Below, piece by piece: positions 1 through 6,822 of a stretch of 10,165 bases of DNA. Source of the DNA: CAZSMK01 sp964608095 (GTDB lineage Bacteria; Sumerlaeota; Sumerlaeia; MWCT01; JAGHBZ01); NCBI GenBank assembly GCA_964608095.1, contig CAZSMK010000009.1, positions 1 to 10,165 of the forward strand, read 5' to 3'. The notes under the pieces are model-generated. The model made no database searches. It saw only the letters and a program-made list of their open reading frames with translations, and was not told the origin of the DNA. The translations under genes and the position numbers were made by a program. Numbering within the stretch: position 1 is the stretch's first letter; each line of letters begins with the position of its first letter.

Positions 1-1021
1 GAAGCATTTTCCCCTGAATCTCGACACGGACGTAGGAATCAAGGAGTAAAGGACGAGCCCTGTCAGCCGGAGAATTGAGGTCGAGCGGGTCAGTGAGGGA
101 GACGACGAGGCGTGCCATACGCCCTTCAGGTTCGAGTTCGGTGAGCAAACGAATGACGCGCCCTTCCCTGAAAGCATCCGTTCCCCATGCAGATTCATAA
201 TAAATATATGCGGTAGACCCCTCCTCCCCGTCATTCGACGGAAAACAGATCCATTGTAATTCATCCACTGGAATGGAGACCGTTATCCAGTATTCATCCG
301 CTCCAATCAGGGTAGCCAGGGAAGCGCCAGTAGAGACCTGTGAGCCAATATCCACATTACGCGTCTGAACCATAGCGTTAAAGGGGGACGTGACTTCGGT
401 GCGTTCGAGGTTGAGGTGAGCCTGTTTCAAGGCTGCCTCCGCTGCGGATACCGCCGCTTCTGCCATCTCGAGCTGGGGTTTTCGCAGCAACAGCACCCTT
501 TCCTCCTCGTCTACCTCTTGCCCGAGTAATTCATACTCGCGTTGGGCGACTGCCTGCTGACCCATTTCCACCTGCAGGGCGCTCCGTGCCTTTGCCAGGT
601 CGCTTTCACGCTGATGAACGGCTAATTCATAGTCTCGCGGTTCAATCTGGAGTATTCGTTGATCTTTCTTGAAATAACCGCCGGGAACGAACTCGGTATC
701 AATATCAATAACGCGCCCGGGAACCTGGGCTGACAGATGGACAGATCTGGCAGGCGTTACTGTGCCCATTGTTCGTATCACAACGCGTTCCGTCGTTTTT
801 CCTACCTCGGTGACATCGACAAGGGTCGCTTGAATCTCGGGAGGACGCCGTTGTGCTGTCGGTCGATTCGATAGCCAGTACATGGCGACCAACACGCCGA
901 TACCAATAATGATAACGGCTGTGACAAAGCGTACTATCCGTCCCAGCCAGACCATTATCGGAGAGAATGAATTCTCCCCATGCTCTCGAGATGATGAAGA
1001 AGTATGATTATGCTCCACCAT
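1..1021 (-). CDS. HlyD/AcrA-type efflux periplasmic adaptor (membrane fusion protein), 3' end cut by window edge
   Basis: This is the periplasmic adaptor that links an inner-membrane pump to the outer-membrane channel of a tripartite efflux system. The visible part is 340 codons from ATG at 1021. It starts with a short hydrophilic tail and one membrane anchor at about residues 26-48. Next come the first half of the lipoyl/barrel-sandwich domain (about 90-133, including QVPGRV), a long Ala/Glu/Gln-rich alpha-hairpin (about 134-207) and the second lipoyl half (about 208-240, TSPFNAMV then GASLATLI). A beta-barrel region (DEYWITVSIPVDEL) runs to the edge. The start is supported by AAAGGAG at 1033-1039, inside the end of the upstream channel gene. 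Only 5 bases separate the two genes, so they are probably cotranscribed. The C-terminus and the pump gene should lie left of the window. The family is clear; the exported substrate is not. Confidence 0.93.
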   Translation of the reverse strand, partial: MVEHNHTSSSSREHGENSFSPIMVWLGRIVRFVTAVIIIGIGVLVAMYWLSNRPTAQRRPPEIQATLVDVTEVGKTTERVVIRTMGTVTPARSVHLSAQVPGRVIDIDTEFVPGGYFKKDQRILQIEPRDYELAVHQRESDLAKARSALQVEMGQQAVAQREYELLGQEVDEEERVLLLRKPQLEMAEAAVSAAEAALKQAHLNLERTEVTSPFNAMVQTRNVDIGSQVSTGASLATLIGADEYWITVSIPVDELQWICFPSNDGEEGSTAYIYYESAWGTDAFREGRVIRLLTELEPEGRMARLVVSLTDPLDLNSPADRARPLLLDSYVRVEIQGKML

Positions 1022-1026
1022 AATTA

Positions 1027-2631
1027 TTACAGCTCCTTTATTGCCGACGACTCATTGGCAGGCATTGTATCCTGCCCGTCATCTGCATAATCGTGATCGG
1101 TATTGTTCGTTTTAGAAATCTCATCCTCAACGGGACGCTCGAGCTCCCAGCTGCCTGCAAGCGCACGGTACAGGTCTATACGATATTGTATGAGGTCACG
1201 TTTGCCTTGTAGCCGGGCACTCTGAAGATTCTGGTACGATACCAGCGTTGTTAGATAGCGTGTAAAGTCAAGAGACCCTTTGATATATCGCTCCAGAACC
1301 AGTTCTGTGGACATTTGCGAGAGTGAAATCTGAGTATCGAGGTTTGTGAGGTATTCAGATTGCCGACTCTCCTGTGTAAGGGCATCCTCGACTTCCCTGA
1401 GAGAGTCGAGGACCGTCTGGTTATATGAATTAAGGCTTTCGGATAAGAGTGCGTATGTTCGTCGAACCTCGGCACGACGTGCACCACCCTCGAATAAGGG
1501 CGCGACCATATTGGCGGCGAGTGTTGCAGCCCAGTTATCGAACAGGTCGCCTATCTCATCGTCGCTGGTATCGGCGCTCAGAGAAATGCTGAGGCGTGGA
1601 AATTGGTTTGCGATCGATTCACCCACCCTCTTATCCACAGCCATGACGGCGAATTCAGCCGCGTGAATGTCGGGTCTTTTGCGAATCCATTCCGCTGGAA
1701 GCCCTGTCTCGGGAAGGGGCGGCAGCTCGGGAAACGTCGTCGGAACATCGACATCCAGCGTACCGGGCGCCTCTCCAATCAGCACGGCCAGATAATGTTT
1801 TAGCGTTTCTATGGTAGAAGTTACCTGAATTCGCTCACCACGCTTAGCCTCGACCAGCTGCTCTTGTTGCAGTACATCCGGCGCTGCGGCAAGACCGCGA
1901 CGGAATCGCAACGTAATGACCTCGAGTTGCTTTTCATTGGTGGCGATTTGGTCATCAAGCAACCTCAGCTGCCCGAATTGTTCTATCAATTTAAACCAGG
2001 CGCTTGCGATCTCAGCAGAGAGCGTGATTGCCGCAGTGTGCACATCCTGCTCTGTTGCACGCATATCAAGCAAGGCAGCCTCGCGTGCCGACCGAATCCG
2101 TCCCCATAAATCCAGCTCATACTCGGCAAGAAGACCGAGCGAGAAGCGATTACCGTATGTCGTATCTTTGACGGTCTTTGTTTCGACCTCGCCGGTGCCT
2201 GAACCTGAATCAGTCCCCGAGTCGCCTGCGGCACTCGGCTCGCTCACCTGCATTGTGGTAACGGTTCGGGTACGTGAGGCGCTGGCGGTAGCTTGCAGTG
2301 CGGGCAAGAGGTCTGCGCCTGCCTTTCGTGCGATTGCGCGTGCCTGTTCGAGCCGATCCCAGGCGGCACGCAGGCTGAAGTTCTCCTCGAGTGCCTGCTC
2401 TATGAGTTGATCGAGCCTGGAATCCTCGAAGGCTGTCCACCATTTTTCAGGGAGAGGCGCCGAACCCTCTCGTGAAAACGAATCCGGCAATACCTCGGGC
2501 ATAACCTCTATCTTGCGGGTCGCACACGATGAAAGCGCCATCATACAAAAGATAAGCCCTGAAAAGCACACCCATAATCGAATTTGCGGTGGTATATTAA
2601 TTCGCATTGTACGTACGTTGATTAATGTCAT
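1027..2631 (-). CDS. NodT-family outer-membrane efflux factor, lipoprotein (TolC-like)
   Basis: A 534-residue outer-membrane channel of a tripartite efflux system, close to the usual family length with some extra. A hydrophobic signal segment at about residues 18-34 ends in the lipobox LSSC, so Cys36 is the predicted lipidated residue. The mature protein opens with WWTAFEDSRLDQLIEQAL, typical of the family. The paired OEP repeats carry the hallmark motifs YELDLWGRIR (about 171-180) and RPDIHAAE (about 319-326). A Ser/Gly/Asp/Thr-rich stretch at about 119-158 falls where the first beta-hairpin should be, so it is probably an enlarged surface loop. The tail after about 500 is acidic and poorly conserved. 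An AAGGAG sits 11 bases before ATG 2631; the internal Met9 has no such site, so the longer start is chosen. The gene lies between the repressor and adaptor genes on the same strand. Confidence 0.93.
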   Translation of the reverse strand: MTLINVRTMRINIPPQIRLWVCFSGLIFCMMALSSCATRKIEVMPEVLPDSFSREGSAPLPEKWWTAFEDSRLDQLIEQALEENFSLRAAWDRLEQARAIARKAGADLLPALQATASASRTRTVTTMQVSEPSAAGDSGTDSGSGTGEVETKTVKDTTYGNRFSLGLLAEYELDLWGRIRSAREAALLDMRATEQDVHTAAITLSAEIASAWFKLIEQFGQLRLLDDQIATNEKQLEVITLRFRRGLAAAPDVLQQEQLVEAKRGERIQVTSTIETLKHYLAVLIGEAPGTLDVDVPTTFPELPPLPETGLPAEWIRKRPDIHAAEFAVMAVDKRVGESIANQFPRLSISLSADTSDDEIGDLFDNWAATLAANMVAPLFEGGARRAEVRRTYALLSESLNSYNQTVLDSLREVEDALTQESRQSEYLTNLDTQISLSQMSTELVLERYIKGSLDFTRYLTTLVSYQNLQSARLQGKRDLIQYRIDLYRALAGSWELERPVEDEISKTNNTDHDYADDGQDTMPANESSAIKEL

Positions 2632-2677
2632 CTATAATTCCGCTCCTTCTCTTCTTAATGGGCAAAAGTCGTGCCTG

Positions 2678-2741
2678 CACACTGAAATCTGTGGTTATAG
2701 TTTTAAATGTGGAATCTTCGCAGCCCACAGATTTTCTGTGC
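2678..2741 (-). promoter_or_regulatory. Candidate operator/promoter region for the outer-membrane factor gene
   Basis: Two related palindrome-like sites flank a -10-like hexamer within the 239-bp gap between the repressor and channel genes. A perfect 6-bp palindrome, CACAGA-TTT-TCTGTG, lies at 2726-2740. A second copy of the same half-site lies at 2685-2694 (AAATCTGTGG), exactly inverse to 2725-2734 (CCACAGATTT), giving 10-bp arms 30 bases apart. On the minus strand TATAAC (2694-2699) overlaps the edge of the second site. No good -35 was found 16-18 bases before it, so the promoter assignment is weak. The repeated half-sites are seen directly; binding by the neighbouring TetR-type repressor is inference. 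Confidence 0.4.
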
Positions 2742-2870
2742 AAAAATACCTCACACCCATCACCCTTATTTGGTACAGTTTCCCGTGTGTGTGAACCAAA
2801 AGGAACAGCGCCCGAGGAAGCGGGGTATCTGTAGGTACTATCAGATGGCTTATGCATTACCGTGCGGCTC

Positions 2871-3539
2871 CTATTCCGCGTGAATTCTCTTTTCTATCAA
2901 GGCGCGCATTTCGCGTAGTCCAGCCAAGGAGAAACGAAAAATATGTTCCGCAATAGCCTCATCGTCGAAATCAAACTGTTGCGGAAGCGGCATGAGACGG
3001 TCCGCATCGACAATCGGGTGGCGCCGCCTGTGCATGAGTGGATTAAGGCATTGTGCATTGATACTCATCTCGCACAACTGGACGTCTCTTTGCGTTGCAT
3101 TCTCCCCCAGCATCTCGTTTATGACTATCGTCATTCCTTTCCGAATCGGCTCGATAGTTTGCTGCATGACTTCGTTGAGAAGCCCTGTTGGGTTGGCGAT
3201 TTCCTTGTGCACGATATCGAATTCACGGCTTTCAGAGTCGCTCAGGCGCTCGATGATAGAGCGTATCCGACCGCGCAGCCGTTCTTCGGGCGGTGCGTCG
3301 GGGTGCACGCCGCCATCGGGTGGATGTTTCTCGATTGAACGCTGAAACGCCTCGCGCCACGTCTCGATGTATAATGTCTCTTTATCGCCGAAATGGTAGT
3401 TCACCGCAGCGGTATTACATTCCGCCAATTCACAGATGTCGCTGATTCGTGCCTCGTGATAGCCTTTTCTGCTGAAAACAATACGTGCGGCATCGAGGAT
3501 ACGATGTCGTGTTTCTATGCCATCTTTACGTTGAATCAT
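2871..3539 (-). CDS. TetR/AcrR-family transcriptional repressor with CecR-like (DUF1956) C-terminal domain
   Basis: A 222-residue one-component regulator of normal TetR length. The N-terminal helix-turn-helix spans about residues 9-55 (RHRILDAARIVFSRKGY, then ISDICELAECNTAAVNYHFG). It ends in the NYHFGDKETLY signature of the recognition helix and helix 4. The C-terminal ligand domain, with the FDIVHKEIANPTGLLNEV stretch, resembles the CecR/YbiH group (DUF1956), which controls efflux and membrane-transport genes in E. coli. The start at 3539 has AAGGTG eight bases upstream. Reading the same way as the downstream channel and adaptor genes, it probably senses an exported compound and controls this cassette and itself. 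The 239-bp gap to the channel gene suggests the efflux genes may also have their own promoter. The ligand cannot be told from sequence. Confidence 0.93.
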   Translation of the reverse strand: MIQRKDGIETRHRILDAARIVFSRKGYHEARISDICELAECNTAAVNYHFGDKETLYIETWREAFQRSIEKHPPDGGVHPDAPPEERLRGRIRSIIERLSDSESREFDIVHKEIANPTGLLNEVMQQTIEPIRKGMTIVINEMLGENATQRDVQLCEMSINAQCLNPLMHRRRHPIVDADRLMPLPQQFDFDDEAIAEHIFRFSLAGLREMRALIEKRIHAE

Positions 3540-3574
3540 AAAATTTCACCTTCAAAGCAAAAAGAATAAATGTA

Positions 3575-3613
3575 TATATTAAATTGCCAATTGAAATAGT
3601 CAATTGAAATATA
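3575..3613. repeat. Operator-like imperfect palindrome with internal 11-bp direct repeat
   Basis: The outer arms TATATT (3575-3580) and AATATA (3608-3613) are exact inverses, as are the inner arms ATTG (3583-3586) and CAAT (3601-3604), with the centre slightly shifted. Inside, CAATTGAAATA occurs twice as a direct repeat (3588-3598 and 3601-3611), 13 bases apart start to start. The element covers the repressor's promoter, so it is a reasonable candidate for the autoregulatory TetR operator. AT-rich DNA makes chance palindromes more likely. Confidence 0.4.
3576..3603 (-). promoter_or_regulatory. Sigma-70-like promoter of the TetR-type repressor gene
   Basis: Read on the minus strand, TTGACT (plus 3598-3603) matches the -35 consensus at five of six bases. 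TAATAT (plus 3576-3581) matches the -10 at four of six, with a 16-base spacer. The -10 lies 36 bases before the repressor start codon. The promoter lies almost wholly within the palindromic element at 3575-3613, the usual layout for an autorepressed TetR gene. Confidence 0.5.
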
Positions 3614-3693
3614 CGTTTAATGTAAGACTCCCGTTGTTCCTCTATATCTCACTCTTCTCGGATTGTACAATGGCGCGAACCACTGATATTTTT

Positions 3694-3714
3694 ATTGAAT
3701 AGGATGCATTCAAT
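3694..3714. repeat. Short inverted repeat upstream of the cysD-like gene
   Basis: Perfect 7-bp arms, ATTGAAT (3694-3700) and ATTCAAT (3708-3714), are separated by 7 bases. The element lies about 95 bases before the TATAAT at 3810. It could be a binding site for an activator or repressor of the sulfate operon. No T-run follows, so it is not a terminator. No regulator is implied by the sequence itself. Confidence 0.25.
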
Positions 3715-3872
3715 GAAGTAAACTCACACTACACGTTTATTCGGTGAGTAGCGTGGTATCTCTACGAAAGCACAAAAACTCAGTCATCGTCTTTTGAATA
3801 AGCGACATCTATAATAGTTGTGTTTTTCTTCTTACAGTAAGTACTATGCGCGAGGAGGCTAACCGTTAGGAC

Positions 3873-4685
3873 ATGAACATCAACAATGAACATCTCGATA
3901 AGCTTGAGAATCAGAGTATTTTCATAATCAGGGAGGCATATAGCCAATTCAGAAATGTCGCCATGCTCTGGTCCATCGGGAAGGATTCAACCACCCTGCT
4001 CTGGCTAATCAGGAAGGCGTTTTTCGGTAAGATTCCGTTTCCCATTATGCATATCGACACGACGTATAAATTCAAGGAGATTTACGATTTCAGGGAGAAA
4101 TACGCGAAGGAATGGGACTTGAATCTCATAATCGCCCGGAATGAAGAGGCGCTAAAGAGAGGTATGGGACCGGACAAAGGGAAGTTTGAATGCTGTACCG
4201 AGCTGAAGACAAATGCGTTGAAAAAGGCGCTCGACGAGCATAAATTCAAGGCGCTCTATCTTGCCATCCGGAGGGATGAGCACGGCATTCGTGCGAAGGA
4301 ACGAATCTTCAGTCCGCGCGATGAAGATTTCGAGTGGGATTATAAAAACCAGCCGCCTGAACTCTGGGATCAGTATAAGACAAAGGCACGCGAGGAGGAA
4401 CATCTTCGGATTCATCCCCTTCTCGGTTGGCGCGAACTCGACGTGTGGGAATACGTTCAGCGGGAGAACATCCCTATTGTGTCTCTTTATTTCGCTAAAG
4501 ACGGAAAACGTTACCGCAGCATCGGTTGCGAGCCATGTTGCATGCCGGTGGATTCAGAAGCTGACACCATAGATAAAATTGTCGAGGAATTGCGCACCTC
4601 GAAGGTATCGGAACGAAGCGGACGCGCTCAGGACAAAGAATCAGATTACATGATGCAGAAATTACGGTCTTTAGGTTATATGTAA
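3873..4685 (+). CDS. cysD: Divergent sulfate adenylyltransferase subunit 2 (CysD-like PP-loop protein) with CC...CxxC cysteines
   Basis: Predicted small subunit of heterodimeric ATP sulfurylase, which makes adenosine 5'-phosphosulfate (APS) from ATP and sulfate in the cytoplasm. Its 270 residues are shorter than E. coli CysD (about 300). The PP-loop SIGKDSTTLL is at 34-43, RRDEHGIRAKERIFSPRD at 133-150 and the CysD-type end SERSGRAQD at 247-255. Unlike E. coli CysD it has Cys107-Cys108 and Cys219-x-x-Cys222 (plus Cys223), the spacing pattern that binds a [4Fe-4S] cluster in APS reductases. The reductase's C-terminal catalytic ECGLH is absent, so a reductase call is disfavoured. An in-frame TAG at 3867 makes ATG 3873 the first possible start. 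GAGGAGG at 3852-3858 is rather far upstream (14 bases). It heads an operon with a transporter and a CysN-like GTPase. An unassigned PP-loop enzyme is the main alternative. Confidence 0.85.
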   Translation: MNINNEHLDKLENQSIFIIREAYSQFRNVAMLWSIGKDSTTLLWLIRKAFFGKIPFPIMHIDTTYKFKEIYDFREKYAKEWDLNLIIARNEEALKRGMGPDKGKFECCTELKTNALKKALDEHKFKALYLAIRRDEHGIRAKERIFSPRDEDFEWDYKNQPPELWDQYKTKAREEEHLRIHPLLGWRELDVWEYVQRENIPIVSLYFAKDGKRYRSIGCEPCCMPVDSEADTIDKIVEELRTSKVSERSGRAQDKESDYMMQKLRSLGYM

Positions 4686-4698
4686 AGGTGTCCAATAG

Positions 4699-5547
4699 AT
4701 GCTCTCCGAGTTATCCGTCATTGCGATTTGTGGTATTGTTATAACGGCATTTATCTGTGAATACATGGACTCGAGTCTGGGAATGGGGTATGGCACCACG
4801 TTGACACCGGTGCTCCTCCTCATAGGATTCAAGCCGCTCCAGGTGGTGCCGGTGGTTCTTTTGTCGGAACTCATCACGGGCAGTCTCGCGGCATATTTCC
4901 ACCATCGTCGTGGGAACGTTAATTTCAAACCAAAAACCATGAACGTAACAGAGATATATAAAGAATTGAAGGCGCTCGGGTATGTCGAGACGTTCCGCCG
5001 TGGATTGCCGCTACATTTAAAAGTGGCGCTGCTTCTTGCCGCGTGCAGCGTAGTGGGAACCCTGGCGGCGGTTGTGGTTGCGGTCAATATCCCGCGGTTC
5101 TGGCTCAAGATGTACATAGGCGCAATTGTATTTTCAATGGGTTTAGTCGTTCTCCTGACGCTCAACAAGGAATTCAGATTCTCGTGGGGAAAGATTTTGG
5201 GGTTAGGGCTCGTGGCGTCGTTCAATAAAGGTATGAGCGGCGGGGGGTATGGACCAGTGGTTACGGGCGGGCAGATTCTCGCCGGCGTGGAAGGCAAAAG
5301 CGCCGTCGGAATCACCTCGCTTGCAGAAAGCCTGACCTGCGCCGTCGGTGTGCTCTCCTATGTATTTATCAGCGAAGGAGCGCTCGATTTACAAATAGCG
5401 CCCTTCATCATCATCGGCGCAGTCGCATCCGTGCCGTTTTCCACCTTGACCGTAAAGAAGATATCGACCAAACACTTGAAGATCGCAATAGCAGCGCTGA
5501 CTATTTGCCTGGGCTTATTTACCATAATCAAGACTTTAAGGGGTTAG
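4699..5547 (+). CDS. TSUP-family (TauE/SafE, DUF81) membrane transporter
   Basis: A 282-residue integral inner-membrane protein with about eight hydrophobic segments (roughly 4-22, 33-68, 106-130, 135-155, 164-178, 200-224, 232-250 and 259-277). The two halves carry related glycine-rich signatures, DSSLGMGYGTTLTPVL (24-39) and NKGMSGGGYGPVVTGG (176-191), the internal duplication expected of TSUP carriers. A hydrophilic loop at about 69-105 is longer than in compact members. TSUP proteins move sulfite, sulfoacetate, sulfate or other small anions. Lying between the two ATP sulfurylase subunit genes, it is best read as a sulfate uptake carrier feeding them, though direction and substrate are inferred. 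The start has AAAGGTG (4684-4690) eight bases upstream, and the gap to the cysD-like stop is 13 bp, so the genes are cotranscribed. Confidence 0.9.
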   Translation: MLSELSVIAICGIVITAFICEYMDSSLGMGYGTTLTPVLLLIGFKPLQVVPVVLLSELITGSLAAYFHHRRGNVNFKPKTMNVTEIYKELKALGYVETFRRGLPLHLKVALLLAACSVVGTLAAVVVAVNIPRFWLKMYIGAIVFSMGLVVLLTLNKEFRFSWGKILGLGLVASFNKGMSGGGYGPVVTGGQILAGVEGKSAVGITSLAESLTCAVGVLSYVFISEGALDLQIAPFIIIGAVASVPFSTLTVKKISTKHLKIAIAALTICLGLFTIIKTLRG

Positions 5548-5552
5548 AATTT

Positions 5553-6779
5553 ATGCGACAGCAGAACTTACAATTCGTCATTGTCGGGCATGTCGATCAC
5601 GGTAAATCCACCTTGATCGGGAGACTCCTCTATGATACCGACTCGCTTCCTCCGGATAAAATCGAGGAAATAAAGAAGACGTCTCAGAAACTGGGAAAAG
5701 AGACGGAGTTCGCATATCTGTTGGACCACCTCGAGGAGGAACGCCAGCAGGGAGTGACCATCGACACCACCCAGGTGTTTTTCAAGACGGACAAACGCGA
5801 ATACGTCATAATCGATGCGCCGGGTCATGTCGAGTTTGTAAAAAACATGATAACGGGCGCCTCGCAGGCGGAAGCCGCGGTTCTCATCGTTGATGTGGCG
5901 GAGGGCGTGAAGGAGCAGACAAAACGCCACGCCTATATCTTGTCACTGCTCGGGCTCAACCAGGTCCTGGTGGTGTTGAACAAAATGGACCTTGTCAAGT
6001 ATGACCGGAACAGATTCAACGCCGTCAGGGATGAAGCGGAGGCGTTTCTCAAATCCATCAATATTACCCCATTGCGTTATATACCCATTTGTGCCATTAC
6101 GGGAGAAAATATAGCGCGCAAAGGCGAAAACCTGACCTGGTATGAGGGCGCCACGTTTCTGGAAAGCATGGACAATCTCGCAAACAAGCCCCCCGCCCGT
6201 GATAAGAGGCTCACGTTTCCCATCCAGGACGTCTATAAAGTGGATAATAAAAGAATCTCGGTGGGCAGGGTCGAAGCGGGTGTTCTTCACGAGGGCGATA
6301 CCATCAAGGTCATGCCCGGGGGAGAAATCACAAAGGTCAAGACCATAGAAAAATTTCCCACCCAGGTCGCTGAAGCTCACGCAGGCGATAGCATAGGTAT
6401 TACGACCGAAGATCCTCTCTTTCTGCACCGCGGCAACGTTATCTGCGATCCGGAAAAAGAGGTAACACTCACCGACACCTTCAACGCCAGCGTGATCTGG
6501 CTGACACGTGGCGAGTTTCACAAAAACGAGCGGATAATGCTCCGCTGCGCCACGCAGGAAGTGATGTGCAGCATTTCAGAGATAAGTAAACGTATCGACT
6601 CATCGAGCCTTGACGTACTCGAAGAAAATGCCGCCGCATTACACAACCTCGAAGTAGGCAAGGTGACCATAAAGACCAAAAAGCCCATAGTCATTACGTC
6701 ATTCAACGATATCCAGGAGCTCGGGAGATTCGTCCTTGTCAGGGACGAGAATATCTGCGCCGGCGGGATAATAATCTAA
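5553..6779 (+). CDS. cysN: CysN-like sulfate adenylyltransferase subunit 1 GTPase, without APS kinase domain
   Basis: Predicted GTPase subunit of heterodimeric ATP sulfurylase, whose GTP hydrolysis drives APS formation by the CysD partner. The GTPase motifs are complete: G1 GHVDHGKST (12-20), G2 Thr in QGVTID (66-71), G3 DAPGH (88-92), G4 NKMD (143-146) and G5 near CAITGEN (180-186). EF-Tu-like beta-barrel domains 2 and 3 follow, ending in ENICAGGIII. Canonical E. coli CysN has GSVDDGKST and DTPGH, so this copy looks more EF-1A/EF-Tu-like, although gene context and the WYEGATFLE stretch point to CysN. At 408 residues it is shorter than E. coli CysN (about 475) and lacks the fused CysC kinase of NodQ-type proteins. 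ATG 5553 is chosen because AAGGGG sits nine bases upstream; an upstream in-frame ATG (5505) would overlap the transporter gene by 43 bases. Confidence 0.85.
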   Translation: MRQQNLQFVIVGHVDHGKSTLIGRLLYDTDSLPPDKIEEIKKTSQKLGKETEFAYLLDHLEEERQQGVTIDTTQVFFKTDKREYVIIDAPGHVEFVKNMITGASQAEAAVLIVDVAEGVKEQTKRHAYILSLLGLNQVLVVLNKMDLVKYDRNRFNAVRDEAEAFLKSINITPLRYIPICAITGENIARKGENLTWYEGATFLESMDNLANKPPARDKRLTFPIQDVYKVDNKRISVGRVEAGVLHEGDTIKVMPGGEITKVKTIEKFPTQVAEAHAGDSIGITTEDPLFLHRGNVICDPEKEVTLTDTFNASVIWLTRGEFHKNERIMLRCATQEVMCSISEISKRIDSSSLDVLEENAAALHNLEVGKVTIKTKKPIVITSFNDIQELGRFVLVRDENICAGGIII

Positions 6780-6822
6780 GGTACGTGTGTTAAAGGTCGG
6801 CTTGACGTCCGACTGGGGCTAC

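Larger units (their letters stand above)
3540..3872. other. Divergent intergenic region between the tetR-type gene and the sulfate-activation operon
   Basis: 333 bp with no gene I can support. The left side holds the repressor's promoter and operator-like repeats (3575-3613). The middle holds an inverted repeat, ATTGAAT...ATTCAAT (3694-3714), and a weaker one, ACTCAC (3722-3727) with GTGAGT (3744-3749). The right side has a perfect TATAAT at 3810-3815; the best hexamer 17 bases upstream (TCGTCT, 3787-3792) matches the -35 consensus at only three positions. No riboswitch or terminator was recognised. Confidence 0.6.

Noticed and set aside
1916..2410. 164-codon plus-strand frame within the outer-membrane factor gene
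   Set aside because: It is antisense to a clear NodT-type gene and its composition is that of a shadow frame.
2597..2857. 86-codon minus-strand frame in the gap between repressor and channel genes
   Set aside because: It overlaps the channel gene start in another frame, covers the operator-like repeats and shows no recognisable domain.
3742..3756. ops/JUMPstart-like element (GTAGCGTG core)
   Set aside because: The essential GGCGGTAG part does not match, and the site precedes the sulfate operon rather than a polysaccharide operon.
3846..3869. Seven-codon leader frame before the cysD-like gene
   Set aside because: It has no cysteine or methionine run suggesting attenuation, and its GAGGAG is more simply the ribosome site of the cysD-like gene.
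3873..4685. APS/PAPS reductase (CysH) assignment
   Set aside because: Despite the CC...CxxC pattern, the catalytic C-terminal ECGLH is missing, the tail is CysD-like and a CysN-like partner is in the operon.
6795..6814. Rho-independent terminator after cysN
   Set aside because: The GTCGG/CCGAC stem is only 5 bp with an 8-base loop, and no T-run follows.
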